A model generated the notes under the pieces. It was given only the letters and a program-made list of their open reading frames with translations. It ran no database searches and had not been told where the DNA came from. A stretch of DNA of 64,000 nucleotides from Clostridiales bacterium. Its GTDB lineage: Bacteria > Bacillota > Clostridia > Saccharofermentanales > Saccharofermentanaceae. The stretch is taken from positions 1 to 64,000 of the forward strand of contig JAFXMZ010000022.1 of NCBI GenBank assembly GCA_017529925.1. Direction: 5' to 3'. The position numbers were made by a program, and so were the translations under genes. Of the stretch, positions 19,305-27,810 are shown one piece after another (position 1 is the first letter of the stretch; the number at the start of each line of letters is the position of its first letter).

Positions 19305-20383
19305 TGATGGACATAAAGGTATCGAACACAAGATCTTATATGACAACAAGAGCACTGGTATTTATGGCCTCGTGCATAATGTCATTCTGTGCGGCATTTA
19401 CAGCATCCGGTTCGGTAAGGACCATGCTGATATTCTCATGGGAGATAACGTCATTTGTATTTATATGGTCGCTGACATTGAGATTCTTCCTGTCACCGGC
19501 ACTTAAGTATCTTTCGGTCTTCTTTAATGTTGCCATAGTGTCATCGACACTTGTCAATGAGAATACATCCTGCGGCGGAGCTTCCCTTATGGTACTGCTC
19601 CCGGTCGCAGTCGGACTCGCGGCACTTTCTTCTTCCACGGAGGAGGGAAGGGTCTATTTCAGAAGGGCAGACGTCATAGGCGAAGTGATCCTTCCCTTTA
19701 TACTGTCGATCCCTGCTTCCGCGGCATCGTGCCTTTTGATGTGCCTTGCGCCGGAGAGGATCTATTCGGTTACTGTGATCCTGTCGGGTGTGTTCTGTGC
19801 CCTTCTTTCATACGTAATATCAAAGGTCAGGGGAGTCCCTTTATTCTTCACCTCGAAAAAGATAGACGGATATGAGGACATGCCCGGAATGGAGCACAGG
19901 AACATAGCTGAATTCATCTTTGTAAGAGTGCTTCTCCTGATCGCGACATTGCTGATGCTTGTAGCTTCAGCAGTCATAAAGCATCTCATGCTCACAGGAG
20001 TGATCCCTGATATCCCGCTGCTCTTTCCCGGTGTCGGTATATTAGTCTTTTCGGTATTCGTACTGATATTCTTCAAGACTCATCTCCGCGAAAAGTACGG
20101 TGCTCATCTGGTGCCCTTTGAATCGATCGCTGCAGTTGTTATCGGAGCTTATCACTTTATTTCTTTCAAAGGCCTTTACACGATAGAGTTCGAGATAGCC
20201 GATCCGCTGATCCTCCTCATCGTTTTTATCGCCTGTGATATGGTACTGACGGGAGCTCTCCTTACATATAAGAGGAGAAGGATCACTGCTCCTGATGCAG
20301 GCTCATTTAAAGGGATCCCGCTGATGCTCATATACGCGGGACTGTTCCTGATGGTCGTTGATGCATTCAGGATGATGATCTGA
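19304..20383 (+). CDS. RnfE/RnfA-like polytopic membrane protein (divergent, possibly fused)
   Basis: A 359-residue very hydrophobic protein with about ten predicted membrane segments. It takes the place in the operon where rnfE and rnfA (about 200 residues each) would be. By eye, the first half resembles the RnfA/E N-terminal pattern around C24 and C29 ('VFMASCIMSFCAAF'), and the second half ends with a segment like the 'PLITTNCAVLG' block of RnfA, here 'PLILLIVFIACDMVLTG' with C311. A true RnfA-RnfE pair carries four cysteines for a shared 2Fe-2S centre; only some are matched here. The ATG at 19304 overlaps the rnfG-like stop by one base; a TTG at 19301 and an ATG at 19307 are alternatives. 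It could instead be an unrelated membrane protein. Confidence 0.5.
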   Translation: MMDIKVSNTRSYMTTRALVFMASCIMSFCAAFTASGSVRTMLIFSWEITSFVFIWSLTLRFFLSPALKYLSVFFNVAIVSSTLVNENTSCGGASLMVLLPVAVGLAALSSSTEEGRVYFRRADVIGEVILPFILSIPASAASCLLMCLAPERIYSVTVILSGVFCALLSYVISKVRGVPLFFTSKKIDGYEDMPGMEHRNIAEFIFVRVLLLIATLLMLVASAVIKHLMLTGVIPDIPLLFPGVGILVFSVFVLIFFKTHLREKYGAHLVPFESIAAVVIGAYHFISFKGLYTIEFEIADPLILLIVFIACDMVLTGALLTYKRRRITAPDAGSFKGIPLMLIYAGLFLMVVDAFRMMI

Positions 20384-20393
20384 TCTCCTTACC

Positions 20394-21539
20394 TTAAGAT
20401 ACCGTATCTTGAACAGATCCCGGCCCGTATATCCTGTCACAGAGATACTTGAAGCCAAGAGGTCCCAGGATGCCGATGAGCACATAAGCAGCCTTGATAT
20501 TGAGGTTTATCTCCCAGAAATACCATTCGGATCCTCTGAAGAAATCAACATCGAAAAACTTCAGCTTAACGATATTCAGGCTTACTGCCATGAGGATACA
20601 GTTGAATATATTGAAGAATGCTATATGCATTCCCATTATCCAGAATGTGTTGCACGACATATAATTGATGAACCTGCTCTCTCCGACAGGTCTTGCGATA
20701 AGATCGACGAGCGTCAGCCAGAAAAAGATACCTATCAGTGAAGAGATAAACGGAGTGATCAGATATGGACTCGTAAAGCCGGACAGATCATCCAGACTGT
20801 CGAATGCAACATCGTAAGGATTAGGGAGATATATCGTCCTGACCATGTTGATGAGGATAAGGAATACCATAAGGCCGACCTTTCCTCCTGCGGGCATGGA
20901 GGAATGCTTCTTTTCGAGATGATCCCTGTAGATGATTCCGAGCTCGAGGAAGGGGAGGAAGAAGAGGACCTTCAGCGGGAGCAGATAATAAGTGAGTGCT
21001 TCCGGATCGGTGTTCTTCGCAAGGTATACGGCGAGTATCTGAAGCCCGAGGAATACGGTGAGCGCAGCGTAGCTGTTCCATATCCTACCCAGGAACTTCT
21101 TTATCACGGCATAGATCAGCAGCGTGGCAAAGAGCGTGATGACAAACCACATGGGGGTAACGAGTGCATAAGGCGTGCCGACAGTTATGACCCTGTCGAG
21201 CATGTATTTAAGATATCCGTCGGGATACGACGGGACAACGCCGAGCTTGTACCAGTCCATGAGGAACTGTATCCCGAATACGATCAGGGATATGAGAGTA
21301 TAAGGGATAAGGAGAGTCCTGATCTTTTTCCATATATACTTCAGCAGTCCGGTGTCTGAACCGACCCGGTTAAAGTAGCCCGAGATAAACATGAACATGG
21401 GCATGAAGAAGGAATTATAGGGGAGAAAGCTCCCGAAGAACGCAAATGCCGTAAACGTATGACTGTCGACGACCATGAAAATACCGATCGCCGACAGCAG
21501 CATGAACTTCTTGTTTGATTTGCTCCTGCGCTCTGCCAT
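20394..21539 (-). CDS. acyltransferase 3 family membrane protein
   Basis: A 381-residue polytopic protein of the acyltransferase-3 family (OafA/WecH-like), which transfers acyl groups, often acetyl, to cell-surface glycans. The N-terminal segment has the family pattern: a first helix ending in 'VVDSHTF' (with the conserved His) and then 'PMFMFISGYF'. About ten transmembrane helices are apparent. It ends 10 bases from the convergent Rnf-like operon with no room for a clear separate terminator. No glycan-synthesis genes flank it, so the acceptor cannot be inferred. It is separated by 91 bases from the ABC exporter upstream on the same strand. Confidence 0.8.
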   Translation of the reverse strand: MAERRSKSNKKFMLLSAIGIFMVVDSHTFTAFAFFGSFLPYNSFFMPMFMFISGYFNRVGSDTGLLKYIWKKIRTLLIPYTLISLIVFGIQFLMDWYKLGVVPSYPDGYLKYMLDRVITVGTPYALVTPMWFVITLFATLLIYAVIKKFLGRIWNSYAALTVFLGLQILAVYLAKNTDPEALTYYLLPLKVLFFLPFLELGIIYRDHLEKKHSSMPAGGKVGLMVFLILINMVRTIYLPNPYDVAFDSLDDLSGFTSPYLITPFISSLIGIFFWLTLVDLIARPVGESRFINYMSCNTFWIMGMHIAFFNIFNCILMAVSLNIVKLKFFDVDFFRGSEWYFWEINLNIKAAYVLIGILGPLGFKYLCDRIYGPGSVQDTVS

Positions 21540-21630
21540 ATCTGTCCCCCGTTGCCCGCACAGTAAGATGCAGACATGTAAAGATATCCCTAAAAGAGTA
21601 TATCACACGTGACATGAATCGGCAGGATGA

Positions 21631-23544
21631 TCAGTGTTCTTCTTCCGCGTCGAAAGGCTCGTCGCCCGGCTGAGCGCCCCATATATACTGCTCAAGTTCC
21701 GTTGCTCCTTCTTCTTCGGGCAGGGCCCTGCTGAACTGAGTCTCGTAAAGCTCCCTGTAGATGCCTTCCTTAGAGAGGAGCTCCCTGTGGCTTCCGCGTT
21801 CGGCGATCGTTCCATCCTTTACGACAAGGATCTCGTCAGCCGCAAGGATAGTCGAGAGCCTGTGTGCGATGAGAATGCTCGTCTTGCTCCTGATGATGGG
21901 ATCGATCGCATCCTGGATCTTCTTTTCGGATATCGAATCGAGTGCGGATGTCGCCTCGTCGAAGATAAAGATCGTCGGATCCTTGAGTATTATCCTCGCT
22001 ATCGAGATGCGCTGCTTTTCGCCGCCGGAGAGCTTTAAGCCTCTGTTGCCGACTTCAGTATCGAGCTTCTTTTCCTGATGTTCGACAAAGTCCCATATAT
22101 TGGCTTTCCTGAGAGCGTCGATCATGTCATCTTCAGACGCATCCGGCTTTGCATAAAGAAGGTTATCCCTGATAGTTCCGCTGAACAGATATGTCTCCTG
22201 TGAAACGACTCCGACCTGTTTGCGGAGGAATCTGAGGTCGAGCTTTCTGACATCCGTCCCGTCGAAAGTAACGGTTCCGCTGTCGACATCATACAGTCTG
22301 GGGATGAGGTTAACGATAGTACTCTTACCCGAGCCTGACGGTCCGACTATCGCGATGCTCTTTCCGGCTTCCAGGGTGAAGTTTATATCGTTCAGTATCA
22401 TCTTGGTGCCATCATACGAAAAACAGACATGTTCGAATACGACATTTCCGGTAACGTCCGTGGGCGTTACCGCATCGTCTGCATTCTCTATCTCCACGGG
22501 GATATCGAAGTAGTCGAATATACGCGTAAACAGAGCCATGGATCTTATCCAGTCGACCTGGATGTTGAGAAGACTGTTCACGGGCATATACATCCTTCCC
22601 AGGAGTGCGACCAGTACTGTTATATCGCCGATCGTCAGGTCCGAATCGTATTTCATCATGAGTATTCCGCCTGCAAGGTAAAGGAGCATCGGGCCGATGG
22701 ATGTAAAGGTCGACAATACGACCCTGAACCAGCGTCCGGCCATGCTCTCCTTGATGTTGAGACCGATCATCCTCCTGTTTGCCCTCTCATAACGGCCGTA
22801 CTCATACTCCTCCTTGCCGAAGAGCTTGACCAAAAGCTGACCGCTGACGGAAAGAGTCTCGTTGAGTATACCGTTTACCTCGTCATTTACCTGCTGTGAT
22901 TCATTTGTCAAAGACCATCTTCTCTTGCCGGCCTGCCTTGTCGGGATAGTGAAGACAGGAACTATCACGATGCCGACGAGCGCCAGTATCCAGTTCTTCT
23001 GAAACATGGCGATCATGGCTATGATAAGTGTGATAGAGTTGGAAAGTATACTTGAAAACGTACTCGTGATAACGGATTTCACACCGTCTATATCGCTCGT
23101 CATCCTGGTTATGATATCTCCCTGGTTGTTGGTCGTGAAGAACCTCTGGGACATCTTCTGCAGGTGAGAATACATCTGATTGCGCATATCGAAAGTGATA
23201 TGCTGCGCGATCCATGTATTGATATATGTCTCGGCGACTCCTATAAGGCTCGCGAGCAGGGTAACGACAAGGGAGAGGACGATATAGTAGATGAGGGCAT
23301 TGAAGTCTTTCTTTATCAGTCCTTCATCAAGGATCTTTCCTGTAATGATGGAGGGCAGGAGGGTAAAGAATGAGGATACGATGATGCATACGAGAACGAG
23401 CATCAGCTGTTTTGAATATGGCCTCAGATATGAGAATATACGCTTCAGAAGGGCAGGCGTAACCTTGGGCTGATTAGCCTTCTCTTCATCAGTCAGGAAC
23501 TTACCGCCCATAGGGCCTCCCGCACCTCTTGCTCCCGGTGGCAT
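21631..23544 (-). CDS. ABC exporter half-transporter (fused membrane and ATPase domains)
   Basis: A 637-residue type I ABC exporter. Six transmembrane helices fill residues about 40-330. In the ATPase, Walker A 'GPSGSGKST' is at about residues 400-408, the signature 'LSGGEKQR' at about 505, and Walker B 'FIFDEATSALD' at about 523-533. All are intact, and an acidic C-terminal tail ('EEEGATELEQYIWG' onward) follows. The ATG at 23544 is chosen because GAGAGG lies six bases upstream; an upstream in-frame ATG at 23610 would add 22 residues that look non-coding. Similar Bacillota proteins (BmrA/MdlB-like) export drugs or lipids. No partner half-transporter is adjacent, so it probably acts as a homodimer. 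It is divergent from the HD-GYP gene. Confidence 0.92.
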   Translation of the reverse strand: MPPGARGAGGPMGGKFLTDEEKANQPKVTPALLKRIFSYLRPYSKQLMLVLVCIIVSSFFTLLPSIITGKILDEGLIKKDFNALIYYIVLSLVVTLLASLIGVAETYINTWIAQHITFDMRNQMYSHLQKMSQRFFTTNNQGDIITRMTSDIDGVKSVITSTFSSILSNSITLIIAMIAMFQKNWILALVGIVIVPVFTIPTRQAGKRRWSLTNESQQVNDEVNGILNETLSVSGQLLVKLFGKEEYEYGRYERANRRMIGLNIKESMAGRWFRVVLSTFTSIGPMLLYLAGGILMMKYDSDLTIGDITVLVALLGRMYMPVNSLLNIQVDWIRSMALFTRIFDYFDIPVEIENADDAVTPTDVTGNVVFEHVCFSYDGTKMILNDINFTLEAGKSIAIVGPSGSGKSTIVNLIPRLYDVDSGTVTFDGTDVRKLDLRFLRKQVGVVSQETYLFSGTIRDNLLYAKPDASEDDMIDALRKANIWDFVEHQEKKLDTEVGNRGLKLSGGEKQRISIARIILKDPTIFIFDEATSALDSISEKKIQDAIDPIIRSKTSILIAHRLSTILAADEILVVKDGTIAERGSHRELLSKEGIYRELYETQFSRALPEEEGATELEQYIWGAQPGDEPFDAEEEH

Positions 23545-23670
23545 GTTAACCTCTCTTTTCAGAATGATAAAAACAGTTATTCTTTTTATTTCATTATACA
23601 GGTCGCACATCCTTTCTGTCTCTCTTTGATCATCTCTTCGTGATATAATCGGTATAAGCAGGGGTGAGTG

Positions 23671-26034
23671 ATGTTAGATTTTATTAGGACATATCAGCTG
23701 GATATAATGCTGTTTTTGAGCGGCATATGTTTTATACTCGCTCTCCTGACGCTTTTTACGACTACGCTGTCGCCAAAGCGCCGTTATATCGTTGCGCGTC
23801 TTCAGCTGTGCTGTTTCTGTCTTCTTATGTTCGACAGATTCGCCTACCTGTACAGGGGAGACCCATCCACGACCGGCTACTGGATGGTAAGGATATCCAA
23901 CTTCATGGTCTTTTCGATGTGGCTATGTCTCCTTCACATCCTTGTATTATATCTGAAGGATCTGCTGGTAAATGAATGTCAGGTCAGGAAAAGACTGGCA
24001 AGGCTGGTGATATGTGAAGCGCTCTTTTCGCTGGGCATCATCATCATTGCCGTTTCACAGTATACGGGATGGCTCTATACATTCTCGCCGGATAACAGAT
24101 ATGCGCGCGGTGATTATATCTTTGCATATTACGCAGTTCCTTTTTTGATAACCGCACTTTATCTGTCGGTGATCATACAGTACCGTAAGCGCCTCCACCG
24201 CGGGATAGCCCTTTCGCTGGTGCTCAATACAGTTATCCCTGTAATAGCTATCCTGATCCAGGCAAAGATTTACGGAATATCGATAAGCAATATGTCGATC
24301 GTCGGAATGGCGTTCTTCCTCTATGCGCATATCATCATCGACAATAACAGAGCCATAGAACAGTCGAAAAAGAACGAACTCGAGTATTACAAGAACCTGA
24401 ACCATAAGGAACGTGCGATCTTTGAGCAGACTGCCGTCACACTGGCAGATGCGATCGATGCCAAGGACCGATATACTGCCGGCCATTCTTCAAGAGTCGC
24501 GGAGTATTCGAGAAAGATCGCCGAACTTGCAGGGAAGACCCAGGAGGAATGCGATGAGATATACTATACCGCCCTGCTCCACGATGTCGGCAAGATAGGT
24601 ATTCCTGAGTCTATCATCACAAAAGAAGGAAAGCTTACGGATGAAGAATATGCGAAGATGAAAGAGCATTCCACGATCGGCGCGGAGATCCTTAAGGATA
24701 TCACCGAGTATCCCGGCCTTGCCGTCGGTGCACATTATCATCACGAGCGTTATGACGGTAAAGGATATCCTGAAGGGCTCAAAGGTACCGACATACCTGA
24801 GACTGCGAGGATCATCGCCGTAGCCGATGCCTACGATGCCATGACATCCAACAGATCATACCGTAAGCCTATTCCGCAGCAGACTGTCCGTGAGCAGTTC
24901 ATCATGTGCTCCGGTACCCAGTTCGATCCTGATTTCGCTAACCTGATGCTCAGCCTCATTGACGATGATACGAAGTATATGATGAAGGAGAGAAGTGCCG
25001 AAGGTGAGGCTAAGATCAAGGATGAACTTATCGTTCATGAACACAGGAGCAATGTCTCAAAGGGTATACATATAACGCAGAGACCTACTTATATCACTTT
25101 CAGGGTGCGTCCCGGTAAAGAAGGCAATACCCCGGAACCTTCATTTGTTCTTTTCGATTCGCTCGACGGACGCTATCACTGGGAGGAAAAGAAGATCCGC
25201 GAATTCAATTATCACGAATACTGTGAGATGGATATTGACGGAAACATCGAAGTTACCGACCTTCGGAGGAATAAGGTCAAGACATTGAGAGCCGATGACT
25301 CGGGACTTGATAAGGATCAGTACAAGATCCAGGCCGTCAGATACAAAGACCATGCCCAGATAGTTATCTCCGAGAGAGGCAGATCCTTTGAGATGACCCT
25401 GGCCATGCCCGATAATACCAGCTTCCTGTATATAGGTTTTACCGGAAAAGACTGCATCATCTACGATATGACGATGTCCAGGTCTGATAAGAGGATAAGA
25501 GCGGATTATATCCCGAGGATAGCTCCCGCGATCTCTTTCCTCGACGGTCCTGAAGGAGACATCCCGAGTGTCCAGGTCGACGGATACCGTACTGACTTTT
25601 CGAAAGGAGTCCCTGTCAGAGACGGCATGACAGTTTCATTCCATACAAAGTGCCTTCCGACGGCAAGCCTTATCTGGCATTGCCCTTATGTAGTCCTTTA
25701 TTCTTCTGATGACGGGACCGTGAACGGAGATAACTACAGGGAATATGCACTTATGCGTATCGAGGGCGAGACATGGAATTCCACTTCAGAGTCCCTTAAC
25801 AGGCAGGAAGTCGACAGGACCGGATTTATCGGCTGGGATGCCTGGAAGCAGAAAAATGTTGAAGGGTATGACTGCACGTTCAGATTTGAAATGGAAGGGA
25901 ACAGGATAACTGCATACACAGATAACTTCGGCATCTCGATCAAAAACTTTACGGAAATAAAGGAAATGCCGGATGAGGTCTATCTGGCCCTCACGGGAGA
26001 TCAGGTAGCGCTTACGGACATAAGGATCAGGTAA
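23671..26034 (+). CDS. membrane HD-GYP protein with unassigned C-terminal half
   Basis: A 787-residue protein. Residues 1-225 contain about seven membrane helices, a sensor-like N-terminus. Residues about 255-440 are an HD-GYP domain, normally a cyclic-di-GMP phosphodiesterase, with metal ligands H272, H304-D305 ('LLHDVGKIGIP'), H355/H357/H358 and the signature 'ERYDGKGYPEGLKG'. The GYP triplet is intact (G365-Y366-P367). The remaining 340 residues are unusual for the family: beta-rich, with segments such as 'GYDCTFRFEMEGNRITAYTD' that resemble a lectin/LamG-type sandwich. That part would lie in the cytoplasm. ATG 23671 is preferred to the adjacent GTG. A TATAAT at 23644-23649 lies 22 bases upstream of the start, without a good -35. 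Confidence 0.85.
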   Translation: MLDFIRTYQLDIMLFLSGICFILALLTLFTTTLSPKRRYIVARLQLCCFCLLMFDRFAYLYRGDPSTTGYWMVRISNFMVFSMWLCLLHILVLYLKDLLVNECQVRKRLARLVICEALFSLGIIIIAVSQYTGWLYTFSPDNRYARGDYIFAYYAVPFLITALYLSVIIQYRKRLHRGIALSLVLNTVIPVIAILIQAKIYGISISNMSIVGMAFFLYAHIIIDNNRAIEQSKKNELEYYKNLNHKERAIFEQTAVTLADAIDAKDRYTAGHSSRVAEYSRKIAELAGKTQEECDEIYYTALLHDVGKIGIPESIITKEGKLTDEEYAKMKEHSTIGAEILKDITEYPGLAVGAHYHHERYDGKGYPEGLKGTDIPETARIIAVADAYDAMTSNRSYRKPIPQQTVREQFIMCSGTQFDPDFANLMLSLIDDDTKYMMKERSAEGEAKIKDELIVHEHRSNVSKGIHITQRPTYITFRVRPGKEGNTPEPSFVLFDSLDGRYHWEEKKIREFNYHEYCEMDIDGNIEVTDLRRNKVKTLRADDSGLDKDQYKIQAVRYKDHAQIVISERGRSFEMTLAMPDNTSFLYIGFTGKDCIIYDMTMSRSDKRIRADYIPRIAPAISFLDGPEGDIPSVQVDGYRTDFSKGVPVRDGMTVSFHTKCLPTASLIWHCPYVVLYSSDDGTVNGDNYREYALMRIEGETWNSTSESLNRQEVDRTGFIGWDAWKQKNVEGYDCTFRFEMEGNRITAYTDNFGISIKNFTEIKEMPDEVYLALTGDQVALTDIRIR

Positions 26035-26083
26035 GTCCCTCAGGATACGGCAGTCTTATGGCCTGATCTTATATGAAATGCTG

Positions 26084-26833
26084 TCAGTAAACTTTCAAAA
26101 AAACGCTGTCTTTTACTCCGCGTCTCGCGGGCAGCCCCATAAGACTCTTTACAACGGCTGCAAAGTGTGACGGGGAATCAAAATCCGCATCGAGAGCTGA
26201 CTTTGTTATGCTGTTCCCCTGAAGTATTTCTTCGAAAGCCCTTTCGAGCTGATGGAGCCTCAGGTATTTCTTGAGCGGGATGCCGACCTGTTCGGAAAAC
26301 AGATGCGACAGCCTGCTGGCGGAGATATTGAGCTTTTCGGCGTAACTGTCGATCGAATGATCGTCACAGCTGCAGTGATCGAGCATATCTAGAAAAGATA
26401 AGATGCGGCTGTCGAGCTGTTTATGGGAAGGGAGGATACCGAAACAGCCATAGAATGCTTCCATAAGTTCATAATATGCTTCTTTGCCGGGATGATCCTT
26501 CATACGGATCACGCATCCGGTCAGTATTTCTGCTTTTGCTTGATCGACGATATGATGATCTTTATCACCAAGAAATACATCAAGTGCCAGACCGAGATCG
26601 GATACAGGTTCGATCATTACGGTCAGGCAGATCCTTCCGCCGGCCTTGAACGAATGCTTTACATTCTTGTTTACGAGGATACATGAGGCATCGGGTCTTT
26701 CTTTTCCAACTTTAAGGTTCAGCTTTCCTTCAGTGCAGATAAAGAACTGCATCATCGCATGGCTGTGGGAAGATGCATCCATAGTATCCGTTAAGACTGA
26801 TATCCTGTCCAGGTCCCAGTAGATCCGGTTCAT
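26084..26833 (-). CDS. AraC family transcriptional regulator
   Basis: A 249-residue regulator with an N-terminal cupin-like sensing domain ('SHAMMQFFICTEGKLNLKVG' at about residues 24-43) and a C-terminal AraC double helix-turn-helix ('INISASRLSHLFSEQVG'-like segment, then 'SITKSALDADFDSPSHFAAV', about residues 165-240). It lies 21 bases downstream of the broken SGNH hydrolase gene on the same strand, so the pair probably form one transcription unit. Small-molecule ligand and targets are unknown. It is convergent with the HD-GYP gene. Confidence 0.88.
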   Translation of the reverse strand: MNRIYWDLDRISVLTDTMDASSHSHAMMQFFICTEGKLNLKVGKERPDASCILVNKNVKHSFKAGGRICLTVMIEPVSDLGLALDVFLGDKDHHIVDQAKAEILTGCVIRMKDHPGKEAYYELMEAFYGCFGILPSHKQLDSRILSFLDMLDHCSCDDHSIDSYAEKLNISASRLSHLFSEQVGIPLKKYLRLHQLERAFEEILQGNSITKSALDADFDSPSHFAAVVKSLMGLPARRGVKDSVFLKVY

Positions 26834-26854
26834 CTTTCAGGGGTTCCTTATAGC

Positions 26855-27513
26855 TTATGAGTTACTGTCTGAACTCATCCCGCGGATCTTGAGAAATATG
26901 GCTTCGGCAAGATCTTTATGGCCCTGCGCCGTAAGATGGAGGCTGTCTGCCTCTCCGGCCCTGCAGACGGCAGCAGCGTCTAGAAAACTGCAGTCAAACT
27001 GTTTTGCAACAAGTTCATACCAATATGCCAGATCCTTTGAGTTCCTGACTGCCTTCTCCGGTTCGAAGAAGGGAGCAAAGGAGATGTTGCCAGGTCATCT
27101 CCCAGATGGGGAGGGGAGACTATCAATATCTTCGGATCGATGCCGCACTGGTGCTTTAGAAAGGCCGTAGTCTTCATGAGCATATTCTGAAGGCTTCCCG
27201 CGATATCGCCTGCAGGAAGATGGAACTTGGCTTTAAGGTCATTTGATCCGAGCATGATTATCAGCATGTCAAAGGGCTTGTGGCTTTCCACCATCGGAAG
27301 GATATAATCCATTCCGCATTTGCATCCCCATTCATATGGATCGGGATTGGCAATAGTCCTGCCGTTCTGGCCTTCCTCGATTATCTGATATCCGTCGCCC
27401 AGCATCTTCTGCAGTGCCATGGGCCACCTTGTATCCTCGTCGTAACGTCCTCCTGTTGCGGGATCATACCCCCAGGTATTGGAATCGCCAAAGCAGATTA
27501 TCCTCTTTTTCAT
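26855..27513 (-). pseudogene. SGNH/GDSL hydrolase, frameshifted
   Basis: An esterase of the SGNH family interrupted by a frameshift. The 5' part reads 'MKKRIICFGDSNTWGYDP' (catalytic Ser in GDS), with the further blocks 'EGQNGRT' and 'IIMLGSNDLK'. After 'IVSPPHLGDDL', near 27088-27092, the reading frame changes: the original frame runs into non-homologous residues and stops at 26980. The next frame continues with 'NISFAPFFEPEKAVRNSKDL' and ends with 'DSLHLTAQGHKDL', which supplies the catalytic Asp and His, and stops at 26855. One missing G in 'CTGGCAAC' explains it. This could be a true pseudogene or a single-base assembly error. A good ribosome site (GGAGGG) precedes the start. Confidence 0.85.
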
Positions 27514-27809
27514 ATTTCCCTCCGTACAGTCTTTATCGCGGATCGATCTATCCCATTATAACAAATAGTGACCCGCCAAATCACGGATCCCCGATATTGC
27601 CCGCTTATCCGACGGGAGGTGCCGACATTACCTTTTAGCAGGTGATCACCAGGTGATACATCACTACTTGGCACAAGTTTTCATATGATTTGTTTGCAAC
27701 CAGTTTTCTTTCCAGAACCCTAACTGTTTTTTCCCCATTTTATCTCCTATCCCCTTCAATCCTTAGATTAAATTGATCAAATTCAACAAATGAGCAGATT
27801 AGATTCCAA
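27514..27809. other. AT-rich spacer at the edge of the accessory region
   Basis: There is no long gene in this 296-bp stretch. It holds the palindrome GGTGATCACC (27641-27650), a second GGTGAT directly after it, a possible 24-codon ORF on the minus strand (27664-27738), and most of the first copy of a 23-bp direct repeat (27788-27810). Base composition changes here from the moderate G+C of the SGNH gene to strongly AT-rich. Confidence 0.6.
27664..27738 (-). CDS. possible 24-residue small ORF
   Basis: A very short frame starting MGKKQLGFWKEN and ending TCAK. What supports it is a good ribosome site (GGAG, seven bases before the ATG) and its position just downstream of the Imm59-like gene on the same strand. 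It has no recognisable homology and could equally be the 5' remnant of a gene cut short. Treat as tentative. Confidence 0.2.
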   Translation of the reverse strand: MGKKQLGFWKENWLQTNHMKTCAK

Positions 27810-27810
27810 T
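27788..27810 (+). repeat. 23-bp direct repeat, copy 1
   Basis: Perfect match of 23 bases to 28995-29017, in the same orientation. This copy begins at the last base of the Imm59-like stop codon on the minus strand and runs into the spacer beyond it. Flanking bases differ on both sides, so the identity is confined to 23 bp. Confidence 0.9.
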
